Program-made: the position numbers and the translations under genes
Part shown: piece by piece, positions 34,737 through 46,455 of the stretch
Numbering within the stretch: position 1 is the first letter of the stretch
Layout: each line of letters starts with the position of its first letter
Notes under the pieces: model-generated
What the model saw: only the letters and a program-made list of their open reading frames with translations
Told to the model about the DNA's origin: nothing
Databases searched by the model: none
Source of the DNA: Cristatella mucedo
Taxonomy: Eukaryota; Bryozoa; Phylactolaemata; Cristatellidae
Length of the DNA stretch: 64,000 nucleotides
Assembly (NCBI GenBank): GCA_009760855.2
Contig: WPIO01000014.1
Coordinates: 1,139,001-1,203,000, forward strand
Reading direction: 5' to 3'

Positions 34737-36060
34737 GCTTAGGGTTGTCTTATACGTCCAAACTTGTTAGACTGCCATGCCCCCCCCCCCCGCATAGTGA
34801 CTTCAGTGCTGTCACACTGCAGCCCCTTCCATGGCGGGCGCACAGTTCTACAACTTACGCTGGATGCTCATTGGTCAGACTTCGCTCTGACCCGCTATTA
34901 CTATCTCGGTTACTCCGGCTGCAAACGAGTAAGAGTAGAACGCCGCAGTTTCCCCAGCGTGTCACAACGTACAGCCATACTTCACCGTGCCCTTGCGTCG
35001 AACCGAAGATTGCCGGGCTCGCTAATAATCTGCTTGTCAAATTATGGGACAGGGTGTTGTATTCCTCTACCCTGACAATTGTTCTACCTCTGGACTTGTT
35101 TTAACCGTTGTGGCACTAGCAGATTGCGATCCATTAGTGCCCATGGATACCATATCTGGCCGCTATGACCCAGGAGGTAAGGGGCAGATATTGCGATGGG
35201 CTATACCATATCTGTTTGTGGAAAAAGTCGTGGACCTAATTAAATGCAACCGTATTGTTATTACATTAGAGTTTGTTGTGCAGTGATTCCAGCAAAGTCG
35301 ATAGAAAACATGTATCTGAGAACATTATCTGCTGGTTGGTACTAATAGAAGCACAACCTAGGAGCCGACATTGAGCTACTTGAACGCTATGTCAGCATTG
35401 CAACCCATGCTTTAATAAATTTCAAACTCAGCATTGACTATAACCGCAATTCCACAGTTGCAACGCATTGAAACAAAGCACTTTAGTCGAATCAGACGAT
35501 GTGGAGAACTGCTTCTTGGCACAATATCAAACATTGATGAGTGTTCGTTTACACATTTGCAGAACATGAACTGGGTTTGCAGTGGATTGCTTGCTACACA
35601 GCTGCTAGTAGAAGCTGGTTACGTGTACCCACGTACGTGTATAAGTTGTTCGTTGGGCACCAATTACAAGCCGCTTTAGACCTATGTCTGTGTGCCAGTA
35701 TGACAAACCTGCACATTCATGCCTGTTTGACGCAGTACAAGTGACCCCAGTTCGAGTGTCCAGACTAGGTCCGCTCTCACAAGCAAAGCGCTCGGCCCAT
35801 ATCCTGGAGGACAGATCGAGGTAGTTATCATTTAAAATTTATTTTTCATGTTACCAACACTCCTCCATGCTTATCGTGATTTTGTATACACTTATTTTGT
35901 ATGCTCTTGTTTTGCTCAAACCCTAGGTGCATTGCAGAGTGAATGGTGCATGAACTCTGTGCCCCAGGCATTTTAAGAAACTATCGCTGTAATATCCGTA
36001 GTAGCAGATAAACACGGTTGCAGTGCATAAATACTCATCTAGTCAGCATGTGGGCTTTGC
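34737..36060. other. Spacer downstream of METTL3
   Basis: Contains a C-run at 34781-34790 and otherwise no recognised gene, tail or repeat. Open frames of up to 119 codons show no family motif. Confidence 0.4.
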
Positions 36061-36064
36061 ATTG

Positions 36065-36226
36065 TTATGAAATAAGTATAGCACATTTGATATAGCGCCA
36101 TCAGATAACTCAATCTTTTTATGGGCACTACATTTGCTGCAAAGGAAGCAAGATCGAAGGGTGAGTGGTAGCATGCTCAGTAAACAGCAAGGTAACATGG
36201 TTAGGGGTGGCATTGACAGGGTCAGA
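36065..36226 (-). mobile_element. Family A 3' end, interrupted by SINE-A
   Basis: Reversed tail (tatagcgccatcagataact) and shared 3' block up to tggcattgacagggtcag, where a SINE-A begins. The related LINE block resumes at about 36355. Confidence 0.7.
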
Positions 36227-36352
36227 TGGCACACTAGGTAAGGCGGTTGCTTTTCACGACCTCGGTCCCGATGTCATGGGTTTGAATCCTGCAGTGGGCG
36301 ATTCTTTATAGCCGTAAAGGCTCTTCTGTCGCTTTACAAAAGAGGCTATTAA
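36226..36352 (+). mobile_element. SINE-A copy inserted into a family A LINE
   Basis: tggcacactaggtaaggcgg head, gggtttgaatcctgc B box, body gggcgattctttatagccgt and end segment ctcttctgtcgctttacaaa. LINE-derived sequence lies on both sides. Confidence 0.8.
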
Positions 36353-37475
36353 GTATGGTTAGTGGCAGCATGCACAGTGTCAGCAGCATAAGCACATAAA
36401 GGTCGAATCACAGGGACCCATTAAATTATCGGATAAATAGATTCGTTGTAGTTTCTTTTTAAATGTGATCACGTTAGGAGATTTCGTGACGCAAATCCGG
36501 AGTGAATTCCAGGCTTTGGGTGCATGCGAACTATAGCACGGTCTCCGAAGGTTTTGAGGTTTATACGAAATATAGCTAAACGATTAGATTCTAAAAAGCT
36601 GGTGGTACGATGGATAACCTGTTGGGGGAGTAGAATCTGATAAGTAGGCTGGAGCCAAAAAAATGAAGAGACCTAAAAGCGAGCGACAGAACCTTGAAGT
36701 CGATGCACTGCTTGCCTGGGAGCCAGTGCGGGTCAGCGAGAAGTGGTGTGATGTGGCAGCGACGTTGCTCACAACAGACAGGCCTTGCTGCAGCGTTTTG
36801 CACCAACTTGAAGCACCTGATTGCACAGGCCGGTAGACCAGCAAGCAGTGAATTACAGAAGTAAAGACGGGATGTCACAAATGCGTGGATCAATTTAGAT
36901 GCAGTATCCCTGTCTAAGCAAGCCCCAATTTAACAATGTTATGTATCTGAACGTAGGCAGACTTGACTGTGGAGCTGATGAGGTCGTCTAATGAAAGATA
37001 ACTTTGGAACAGGACAACTAGGTTTTCGTGCAGACTCAATAGGAGATATGCCGGCAGAGCCAATTTTGAGCATTAACCATTCCAGTTTCTGAATCGCTTG
37101 GTTTGCCCATAACTAGTAAATTGATTTTATTATCTTATCATTCATTTGAAGATAGCTACCATCCATGTGCGAATGTCATCGATACATGCAGCAAGGGAGT
37201 TGGGAGAATTCGACGTGCTGCAAGGGATCAAAGCAGAGGTACAACTGAGTGTCATCCGCATAGAAGTGAAAGCCTCGATTGTGCCTGGTAATCACATCGG
37301 CAAGAAGGTGAGTATAAACCGTGAAAAGAACGGGACCAAGCCCTGAGCCCTGAGATGCCCCATACTTCAGTGTTTCCTCAGATTTTGTCCACTCACATCA
37401 CTCACTTTGGGAGTCTCCCACTGAGATAGGACCTGAACCGTTGCAATGCCGTACTAGTGATGCCTAGGCGAGATG
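36353..37475 (-). pseudogene. Family A L2/CR1-like reverse transcriptase relic, minus strand
   Basis: On the minus strand the catalytic box reads GFHFYADDTQLY (about 37235-37272). The thumb reads HAFVTSRLYFCNSLLAGLPA with VQNAAARPVCC and HITPLLADPHWLPGKQ (36700-36890). The 3' untranslated part reaches the SINE at 36352. Unlike the 7.4 kb copy, the YADD box is intact, but frames are broken. Confidence 0.8.
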
Positions 37476-37478
37476 AGG

Positions 37479-37755
37479 TGGACAACTACTCTCCAACTGC
37501 CGACTATGGCACATCTTTTTCAGCGGTCCTGAACTGCTACTTCTATGCTACTCACTACCTCAACTGCTCTCCTTACTCTGCTATGCTTCCCACTTTCTCT
37601 TTGTTTCGTGAGACGAAGTCTGTTGGCTACCGAATGCGTACCGAAAGCCGCTTAGGCTGTGAGTGGGCTATACAAAACTCTCCTGCGTAACACCCACATG
37701 GTCTTTATCACTTTGTGGAGTTACTGACGGAGATAAATTACATTACTAACAGCAT
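37479..37755 (+). mobile_element. Family B 3' end, copy 1
   Basis: Starts at gacaactactctccaactgc, includes the C-terminal coding block ending near GCEWAIQNSPA, and ends ggagataaattacattac. It is nearly identical to 39466-39732. Copies lie in non-coding spacer. Confidence 0.82.
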
Positions 37756-39465
37756 GTCAGCGTATAGGCCTGTGTGCCTTCGAAATGTGTGCCTTCGAAA
37801 TGCCTATATGTATATTCTGTTAATGCTGGGCCATTCGTATCGTTTTTTTTCAGGATTGGATTGTGCATATGTGCAGGCACACCTTGAGGTTAGTGGAAAA
37901 CAACCAAAGAATACAAACTCCACTGCTGCGCTCATGTCCGAAGCGTTGGATGTGATGAATAATGACGAGGGAGGTTTACTAGTGATAGTACGGAGCATGG
38001 TGCTTCCCGACACATCACATCCTCAGGATGCTCTTGGTGGCGTCGTAGCGAGTTTTCCCTGCCTCCGGTCGCATGCACGCGTATGCTCTCACTTGGGTGA
38101 GGCGCTTTTCCAAATTTACATCTTAACAACAGCATGGTAATTCAAAGCAAGGTAAGCTAAATGACTAACGCAAATCTTACGTACCCGTGACGATAATCCC
38201 AGCCAGCTTACCAATTGCGATGCAGCGCCAGAGCATAGACGCTAATAGACGCCGGCGCAGATCGAACGGTCGCCCACTGCAACACTCGCCCACTCGCTTG
38301 ACGGAGTGAAGGAAAAGCACAAGGAAGCTGAAGACTGAAGCTGCTGCTCCAGTTTAGGCACGTGAAAGAGGTGAAGCGTCAAGATTACCAAGTTGTTGGC
38401 TTCAGACCCTTCCCCATCAAGTGCTCGCGAGTTAGTGCGTCATCTGATCGCGGCTGTATACCAAGATACACGGTTAGGGTATTGCTGCAGCTATATCTGT
38501 GCCGAGTGCAAGACTTAAAACGCTGCTGCAAATATGTGTGGATGCATGCAATGTGACCTAGAGATGGCGACAGTTCCAGTACTCGTCAGTGTTACCCACG
38601 GCTTTTGGTGTTCTTAGATATCCGGAGCATAGCAATCCGTTTGACTTTGCAGCCTTTACTCTAATATGTGCCGGGAGAAATGCAATTCAGGTCGTGCAAA
38701 AGATGCATTTCTGTCCGCAAGGGCTAGGGCACTTACTCGGAATGGCACCGTGGCTTGCTGAACCACTACAGAGTGGAGAACATTAGTCGGCAGAATTAAT
38801 ATTTGTTGATGCCACTGGTAATCTGGATTGGCAGCACCCTGTGTATTCGTGTTTATGATTATTTACCATGGCCTTTTCTTGTGACATGCCTAAAGTTCGC
38901 GCTTGGGCAGGAGTTAAATGTACTAGCACCCTTACTGCCAGGTGTGTAAGAAATAATATAGAATGGTTATTGACAGAAACACGACTCATTTCTGCATATC
39001 ATGTTAACGTGACTTGCATTCACTTGCTGCGTGCTCATTTTTTAGAGAGAAAAATATAGGGATCTATCGCCTTCACAATTGACGATTATGATGCTAAGAG
39101 AAACCGCCGAAAAGTATGACTCGGCCCGGCAAGCTAGTACTGCGCTTATTTCACGGGAAGCAAATGACCTGGTGCTGGTCACTGGCCAGTAATCATGGTA
39201 TAGCTGCTCCCGTCAATTGGCCACCAATTGATTGCAGATGCTGCTGTACCACCACGTGCCAGTTCCGTTCCTTTGCCTCTTGCCGTGGAAGAAAGTATTA
39301 GCGAGTATCAACTGACTTACAAGTGTCCGCAATTCTGGAGGCATTGTGGGGGCATGCTCGGCGGCTAGCAGCAGGGGGTTATTGTTTCTTATCGTTTGCA
39401 GTTTTCAAGACAGGTTAGTAACACCAGCAGTTATGCAGCAGCTGTTGTGAGAGTCACTTCTTACG
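37756..39465. other. Spacer between the two family B copies
   Basis: No recognised gene. An open frame at 37855-38140 (about 95 residues containing SGLDCAYVQAHLEVSGKQ) and its surroundings show no known motif, so I make no call. Confidence 0.35.
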
Positions 39466-39732
39466 CAACGACATCTACTCTCCAACTGCCGACTATGGCA
39501 CATCTTTTTCAGCGGTCCTGAACTGCTACTTCTATGCTACTCACTACCTCAACTGCTCTCCTAACTCTGCTATGCTTCCCACTTTCTCTTTGTTGCGTGA
39601 GACGAAGTCTGTTGGCTACCGAATGCGTACCGAAAGCCGCTTAGGCTGTGAGTGCGCTATACAAAACTCTCCTGCGTAACACCCACATGGTCTTTATCAC
39701 TTTGTGGAGTTACTGACGGAGATACATACAGT
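39466..39732 (+). mobile_element. Family B 3' end, copy 2
   Basis: Matches copy 1 at 37479 almost base for base over about 250 bases (few differences, such as ccttact/cctaact and ttgtttcg/ttgttgcg). It ends ggagatacatacagtact. Confidence 0.82.
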
Positions 39733-40736
39733 ACTCATGAAAGATTTTCATGGACAAATATCTTAAATCACGTTGCGATATTTGCTTGGGATAGTTGTCA
39801 CACAGCTGAGAACGCTTACCTAATTTTGTGATATTGAATGCTGCTAATTCTCCGTTCATGCGGAAGGACTCACTAATCAGCAGACTCGAGCGTACAAGGC
39901 TCTGCAAAAGGCTGGCGAAACCTGAGCGCACGGACCAGTACTAACCCAAATATGGTAATAGGGGCGGGACGAACGCTGACCAATGACTGAGGATCGTGCA
40001 CTGGGAGAATTACGCCCAACCCCGCGGCTGCAGAGGGCAGGTGACTGCCGTGATGATTAGCTGACTTGAATAGGACCACGTTTAGCCTCTTAGTAGGAAT
40101 GTTAGGACCCATCTGCGAATTCATGGTGATGCTCGCGCTATCGAGTGCGGCACTTCGGTTTACGACATAAGCCGCAGAGGTTGTCGCTAGCGATGTCAGG
40201 GTTAGTCAGGTTTAGGGCACCATTCAGTCAGCTCACCCATTCAGCGAGCGGCCGAGCTCCTAGGTAGCCCTTCAATTGTGCCAGTATGCTTGCGAAAACG
40301 TATCACCGTATAGCAGACACTTTTTATATCCGGGTCTTAATAGATTCCGCTGCACAGCTCGCGGCTTGCTGCCGCAGTAGCGAGCCACAAGCCACCTGAA
40401 TCCCACTTCCGGAGCTAATTGAGTCGTCGGTGCCTTCCGGTAGTAAGATTTCTCACCGCGACGTTACAAGCACTGCCAAGTCGTCATGTCAAGAGTCGTG
40501 GCCGATAAAAATCGGCCGCTCTGGAAACGGCCACCGGTGTGCGCAGGGCCCGCGCGCGGCCCTAAGCGCTAGCTCCCCGGCCAAACTCTCCAGCCACCCG
40601 GCAGCCATCTACGCCGACTTCGGCCGCCGACCTGTTCGGTCCGGTAGCGTCACCAGAAATCCGCATCGCCCGGCGGGCGGCTGCCGAGCGCAGCGCTCGC
40701 TAGTCGGTGGCTTCCTGTCGTCGTCCGCACCGTGGC
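39733..40736. other. Spacer downstream of the Kv gene
   Basis: No recognised feature. The last 350 bases are GC-rich. Presumed Kv 3' UTR, with no AATAAA seen on the minus strand near the stop. Confidence 0.35.
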
Positions 40737-42754
40737 TCAGCAGAAGCGGCGGGCGCCGGAGCGAGCGAGAAGCTTGTTGTCATGCGCGACGGCGCGTTCC
40801 CATATGCGAACGTAGGTCTGGCCGATGACGGCAATAGGCAGAGCGATTATAACGAGGCCGCTCAGGGCGCACAGGCCACCGACTATTTTAGCCGGTGCAC
40901 TGCTAGGAACGACGTCGCCGTAGCCCACCGTCGTCATAGTTACGGTGGCCCACCACAGACCTGCAAGACGTAAGCGGATGACCGCGTTCGCCGCTCGCCC
41001 AGCTACCGCGCTCGCCGGACTGGAAGCGCCGGTAAGGTAGCTAAAGAGCAAGTTTAGTATGTTGCTACTACTGCTTCTACTACTACTACTATTACTACTA
41101 CTAATGATAATAACAAATTTGTATGGTGCCCTAAGAAAACTACATCTCTTTCTAGGTATTCTGCTTTTGCCGTGAAGGAAGCGTGCGAATCCGCCTAGCG
41201 ACAACGCGAACAGCGTCATAAGCACACGATGGGCAATTACAAATAACTTATATACAATTTGGGTGAATTTTGAATTTTTTAAGCGATGCGATCTCGCTGG
41301 CTTACGTGCGGCGGCCAGCTCTGATTTAGAGACAGCGCGGCCTCTGAATGAACCTCGATTAATGATCGCGTTGCTTCGCGAAAAACCCGGTGCGTGCGTG
41401 CGACCGCGGCACTAGCCGGATCTTCAAATTGACGAGCGGTGCGAGGCAATATCGCGATCGTTGGGAACAGGAAGTGGAGGGGCCGACTGGGTGAGCAGGA
41501 AGAATCTGGGCGCCCGCGGCGGCTAGAGGGCCGAGATATTTTCATTCTTGAGCACCCAAATGTCCCGTCGGACGCTGCCGCGGAGGCGACGGACGCCGCT
41601 CACCCACCTGCTAGCATGTCGGCCACGCCGTTCTCGCTGTAGATGTCTGCCACGAAGCTGAGCGTCGCGAAAATCATGGCGTTTAGCAGGACGAGACACC
41701 AAAGCGTCAGCACCTCCTTGACGCTGAACAGGATCGTCAGCAGCAGCACCCTGACGCCGCGAAACTGCGCCGCGTAGGCCACAAAGCGCCCGACGCGCGC
41801 CATCTGGCAGCCCTTGAACGTCCAGTAGAGGGCGGGCAGCTCGTGCTGCTTGTTCAGCGCGATGATGGCCACGACGCCCAGTGACGTGGCGAGCAGCGCC
41901 ACGTCCATGTAGGCGCACGGCGAGCGCAGCAGGAGCCGCCGGCGAGGGCACAGCGCCGCCCGGATGCAGAGCTCGGCGCCAAAGTACACGCAGCAGCAGA
42001 CGAACAACAGGCCGATCCACGGCTCTGGCCGCGACACGTAGGGCAGCTCCAGCTTGCTGTAGCCGTCCAGAGACGGCGGCCGCGCTCGCGACGACGACGT
42101 CGCGTTGTGGCCGCCGCCGCCATCGACGACGGCGACGCTCACCTGCAAGCTCCTGACGGTCGACAGCGAGACGACGACGAACAGTAGGACACTGAAGAGC
42201 GAGTACACGAGCGTCCAGGCGTTCGCCACGCACCGGTACGGCGGCGTCACGAGGGCGCTCTCCGTCACCACGTACCAGAGCTGATAGCGCAAGAAGTCGG
42301 CCTCTCCGCACGGACTCGGCAGCGGGTAGCGACAGTCAAAGTAAGCGAGCGCATCCTCCAGGCGCCGATCGTCGATCGGCCGCGACCCGTCGCCGCCGCC
42401 GTCGTCATCCAAGTGGCAGCAGCGCGAGCAGCGTGTCAGCTGCTCGGCGCGACCGCCGCCGGCGGAGGCGGTCGCGTCGGCGTCGGACTCGAGGCCCCAG
42501 AAGTGCAGCTCGTCGCGCAGAGCGTCGGCGCACATTCCCGCGGGCCGGTGCAAGCGCCCCGTGTGATAGTAGTCGAGCACGCACGCGAAGGCCGCTGCGC
42601 TGCGCGCGAAGAAGTACTCGCCGCTTGAAGCGTCGTACTCCGGATCGGCCGTCGTCAGCGTCGCCAGCCGGGCGCCTGCGACGCGCTGGAGCGACGCCGC
42701 GCTGGCGACAAATCTCTGGCCGGAAACGTTGATGGCCACTCGGCCTTGAGGTAC
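40737..42754 (-). CDS. Voltage-gated potassium channel alpha-like subunit (Kv, non-Shaker type), 5' end missing
   Basis: Plasma-membrane K+ channel subunit. Two exons: 42754-41608 and 40960-40737 (TCTTGCAG acceptor; stop TGA), joined in phase 1, about 456 aa. The T1 domain starts RVAINVSGQRF and has an HX5C...CC zinc motif (HRPAGMC ... RCC) typical of Kv2-4 with a longer loop. Then follow S1 (AWTLVYSLFSVLLFVVVSL), S2 (IGLLFVCCCVYFGAEL), S3 (YMDVALLATSLGVVAIIAL), S4, S5 (LTLWCLVLLNAMIFATLSFV), pore WWATVTMTTVGYGD and S6. Oddities: S4 (QMARVGRFVAYAAQFRGVRV) keeps only about two of the regular arginines, and the S6 PxP hinge reads LPIAVI. The C-terminus after S6 is only about 25 residues. No ATG precedes the T1 block in this exon, so the start lies in an upstream exon I cannot place. 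Confidence 0.85.
41040..41215 (-). mobile_element. Family A tail fragment in the Kv intron
   Basis: (CTA)n/(ATA)n repeats then reversed tail (ttgtatggtgccctaagaaa, ctacatctctttctaggtat). It lies within the 647-base channel intron, sense to the channel gene. Confidence 0.7.
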
Positions 42755-43477
42755 CTGCGGGGGCGAGCCGACGTCGCCCGCCAGTTTTCGCTGTTCCGCG
42801 GAGGTGCACCGCCGTGCAGCTGGAGCGTCCTACGGCGACGACAATGGCGGGCGTGCGACGCGAAGCCGCTTGCTTCCGCTAGCGGCTCTGCGTCGAGTCG
42901 CCACGCGCGGCTTCTTTCGGTGAAGTGCGGGAAATTCAACTGGGCCGGTCGCACTGCTAGCGGGGCGGCCGCGCAGGTAGCGGCGCGCCGAGTTTTCGTA
43001 GTCCTACGAGTGCCGCTAGAGAGTAGCCGCTCGCCGCCACGCGCGCGGACAGCATCTCCGGTGATCGGGATAGCGTTTTTCGCACGCGTTTCCTGTTCGC
43101 GCGAGCGGCTAGCGTAAGTGCACCTCCGCTGCATCACGGCCACTTAGCCTACGCCGAGCTATTTAAGCGACCCGGGGGCGTGGTGCGAACGCGCCGGCGC
43201 TAGAAGGCTGGCCGAAGCTGGGAGGGACAGTGCTCAATGCGAAATGCGCTGAAGATCGATAGCCGACGGCGGCTGCGTCGTCGGCGCGGAACCGGAACTT
43301 CGTATCGGAGTCTCGCACTCGCTTTGGCGGCGCGGCCGCTGAAGGCGCTCCACGGGCGGCGCGAGACTCTCGCTACTTAGTTCAGCCTCGCCCGCTTCAG
43401 ACCGGGCATCTAACGTCGCCTAAGCCCGCGCCCCGTGCAGCCGCTGATCTTTGGCGACCCGAAGGGTAGTGCTAGCT
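42755..43477. other. GC-rich region upstream of the Kv T1 exon
   Basis: Very GC- and CpG-rich, resembling a CpG island or promoter. It may hold the missing first exon of the channel gene; overlapping open frames make the choice uncertain. Confidence 0.35.
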
Positions 43478-43640
43478 GAGTCAACAGCCTCTTTTGTGTA
43501 GCGACAGAAGAGCCTTTGTGGCTATCACCACCGCTAGCAGCGGCGATAAAGAATCACACACCGCAGGATTCGAACCCACGATCTTGGGACCGAGGTCGTG
43601 AAGAGCAACCGCCCTTACCTAGCGCGCCATCGCGGCTAGT
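43478..43640 (-). mobile_element. SINE-A copy, minus strand
   Basis: aacagcctcttttgtgtagc end, body gcggcgataaagaatcacac, B box ggattcgaacccacga, head gcaaccgcccttacctagcg. Confidence 0.85.
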
Positions 43641-43899
43641 ACGCGTCTTCCTCGGCGTCCTTGTCCGACGCCGCGGCGGTGAAGGAGGGGAAGGGCAGCG
43701 CATCGGCGGGCCACGTCAGTGCTGTGGGATGGTATGTGGAGGACGCTACGACGTCGCCGCAGGCAGCTCGGGTTTGACTCGCTGGCAGAGGACGCTTTTC
43801 AACACTATCCTAGGCGCTCCGAGTGAAAACTCGGCCGGTGAAGGAGTATGGTTCACAGCTCGCAGATTTTACTCAAGCAGCGGAGACGCTGCAGCTACT

Positions 43900-44525
43900 A
43901 AGCGATAATAAGACGTTTATATTGCGCACCAAGCGAAGCAAGTCTCTTTCTAGGCACATCGGAAATGCTGAAAGTAATGCATGTCGATTGGTTAGTCATT
44001 AAGTGCGCAGGCAGTTTCCGAACAATCAGACACTCAAACAGGATAATGCACTCGGGTCGAAGCAAGGGCTGTGCGGAACAGGTATTTTTAAGCTTCTTTT
44101 TTTGAATGTCGTCAAATCAGGAGATGGCGTGATGTCAGTCGGTAGTGACTCTCAGGCTTGTGTGGGTATAGTAACTGAAGGTGCAGTCTCCAAGGGATTT
44201 GATGTTCCCAAGAGGCACAGGTAGGCAACCAGAGTAAGAAGAGCAGGTTGTGCAACAGAAACCCGGATTAGGAAGTGTTTCCTATAAGTCAATCGGAGCC
44301 AGAGCACGGAGAGACTTAAAGATGATTGACGGAAACTTGAATTCAATACGCCTCTTGACGGGGAGCCTATGCAGACTGTGGGAATGGTGGTTATTGTTGC
44401 AGTCGCTGCGTTTACGACCGATAAGCCTAGCTGCCAAACCCGGTGTCTGGAAAAATTTGTCTGTCTGGGCCTGCACTGTCAAAATTCATCCCTCACGGCA
44501 TTCCACTGGCTACAGCACACTGATA
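43900..44525 (-). mobile_element. Family A L2/CR1-like 3' fragment
   Basis: Reversed tail (gtctctttctaggcacatcg), then the shared 3' block (cttctttttttgaatgtcgt) and remnants of the reverse transcriptase C-terminus (about 44300-44500). Confidence 0.65.
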
Positions 44526-44849
44526 TAACAGGAAATGTAATGTAGTTAACTCATCATTTATATGGATCGTGTCCGTTCTATTTCTGAGCAGCGTAACATA
44601 TTGATGTATTTAGATTTTCTCAAAAGAAGCCAACAGCTGTTTTTGGATGAGCATGAAGGTGGTGTCAGGCTACGGCCTTTCGATCAGAACGCAAGATAAT
44701 ATTTTTGTTGAACTTGGCCGAAATCATTATTGACTTTATGGACCACTTTCTCCAAATTGGCTAGGAATCGCACTAATAATTGCGACCCACTTTCTTCGCT
44801 AAAAAATATCATTCGCGAACTCCATTGACGATTAGAGTGTAGATCGTAC

Positions 44850-44935
44850 TTCCTTTGCAGCAATTGTAAAGCACCTAGAAAGAGATATAGTTCTCTGAGA
44901 GGCTTCATTAAATCTATTATTATTATCTTTTAAGT
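44850..44935 (+). mobile_element. Family A tail fragment
   Basis: gcaattgtaaagcacctaga, gatatagttctctgagaggc and then ATT repeats. Confidence 0.7.
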
Positions 44936-45404
44936 TTCACGGAATTCCGCTGATGCGTTCCCTATAAAATTGACTGCCAAGTTATACCCAACCCGACCGA
45001 TGTCCAGCAGTAACCTACTACGATCCAAACGTGAAACTAAATATCGTAATATGACGTACTGGCGAACGCTTTGTAGCGCCGCCACAAGTGGTCGAGTTGT
45101 AATGCCGTGAGTGGGTGGCGCTAGCCAGCGAAAGGACAGGGCCTTTCCAGTCGATGTACTCGAGACGAGAACATGCTGGCAGAACTCCATGTGAAATGTG
45201 AAAGGCACACTCCAAAAGCATTGCTTTGCAGCGCACTAATCGTAAAGGAGTTTTGTGCATCGTGTCCTTAGTGTAGCAAGTGGATTGAAGTAGCAAAGCG
45301 TATGCGGAAACCCAAGAGCTTTTTTTTTAGAGCCGATAGCCAACTCTACTGCAGTGCTTGCAGTTTGGGCTATTATGCAAGCAATCGGGAATTGGCATAA
45401 ATGT

Positions 45405-45482
45405 GATATGACCAGAAAGAGATTGAGTTCTCTGAGGGTGCTATATCAAATGTATCATCGTCATTATTATTGTTATTATTAT
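45405..45482 (+). mobile_element. Family A tail fragment
   Basis: gaccagaaagagattgagtt, ctctgagggtgctatatcaa, then ATT repeats. Confidence 0.7.
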
Positions 45483-45854
45483 CGGGAACTGGCGACTCGA
45501 CTGCATACTGTTGGACCGGGTTCCGCTATCGTGACCGGCGAGACACTTTCTTTCCTTATTTTAGGACTAAAATCGCGCTCGCCTTAAGTCGGGATGGCTT
45601 TTTTGCCTCAGACACAAGCCGTTGGCTCAGCCTGCTGTACCAATTATTAAAGTGTCTCACTCGTCTCTCGATGCTTGGATGAGAATTAGCTGAGCCAGGC
45701 TTTGAATCGTCCGTCTCATGATGTCATGCAATTGTCTTCATTTCTTCCGCTTCGATTCCTTTTCCCACTGTCGTTGTAGCGCGAATGACGTCGCCGACGT
45801 CGTCGCGACGTCGATGAAGAGCGAAGAAAAGAGACAAGTCTCCAACAAAAATCC

Positions 45855-46025
45855 TAGCTGATTAAACAGCCTCTTTTTGTATAGCGACAGAAGAGCCTTT
45901 ACGGCTATCACCACCGCTTGCAGTTGCGATAAAGAATCGCCCACCGCCGGAATCGAACACACGACCTCAGGATCAAGGTCATGAAAGCAACCGCCTTACC
46001 TAGTGTGCCATCACGGCTCACCTCC
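45855..46025 (-). mobile_element. SINE-A copy, minus strand
   Basis: Complete-looking copy: atcctagctgattaaacagc end, body gcgataaagaatcgcccacc, B box ggaatcgaacacacga, head gcaaccgccttacctagtgt. Confidence 0.87.
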
Positions 46026-46254
46026 ACGCGGTGGAATCGCTGATGAATAAGCGCTCGCGAACCGAGCGTTTCGACGGCGGCGGCGGCTCTATGGCGGCGC
46101 TCGATGAGAGCTATATCGTAGCGAGTGGCCCTCATTGGAACTCTACGGTCGAATCGCTCTCTCGGGAGCTTTTGGAGACTTCCTCCTTCGACCGGCAAGC
46201 GCCGACTAAAGCCTCGCTCGCCCGCCGGCTTCACCCCGGCTAGCGTTCGCTTGC

Positions 46255-46455
46255 GTACGAAATGGCTACCGAATGCGTAACTTGAAATGGCTACCGAATG
46301 CTAGCGTTCGCTTTCGTACGACAGCCGCGAAGCTTCCGAATGCATAACCGAAAGCCGCTCAGGCTCTGAGTGCGCTATACGAAACTCTCCTGCGTAACAC
46401 CCACGTGGTTTTTGTGGCTTTGTGGAGTTACAGACGGAGATACATTACATTACAG
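46255..46455 (+). mobile_element. Family B 3' end with internal duplication
   Basis: The block gaaatggctaccgaatgc occurs twice (46259 and 46283), followed by ccgaaagccgctcaggctct, gtaacacccacgtgg and ggagttacagacggagatac with a ttacattac tail. Confidence 0.7.

Noticed and set aside
40961-41040. Extending Kv exon 2 leftward in the protein (YLTGASSPASAVAGR) as coding
   Set aside because: That acceptor does not match phase 1 from exon 1, while the TCTTGCAG acceptor at 40961-40963 does and places the pore helix correctly.
41523-42311. Arg-rich open frame opposite in phase to the Kv exon
   Set aside because: A shadow of the GC-rich channel exon; it has no motif, while the other frame has T1, S1-S6 and the pore.
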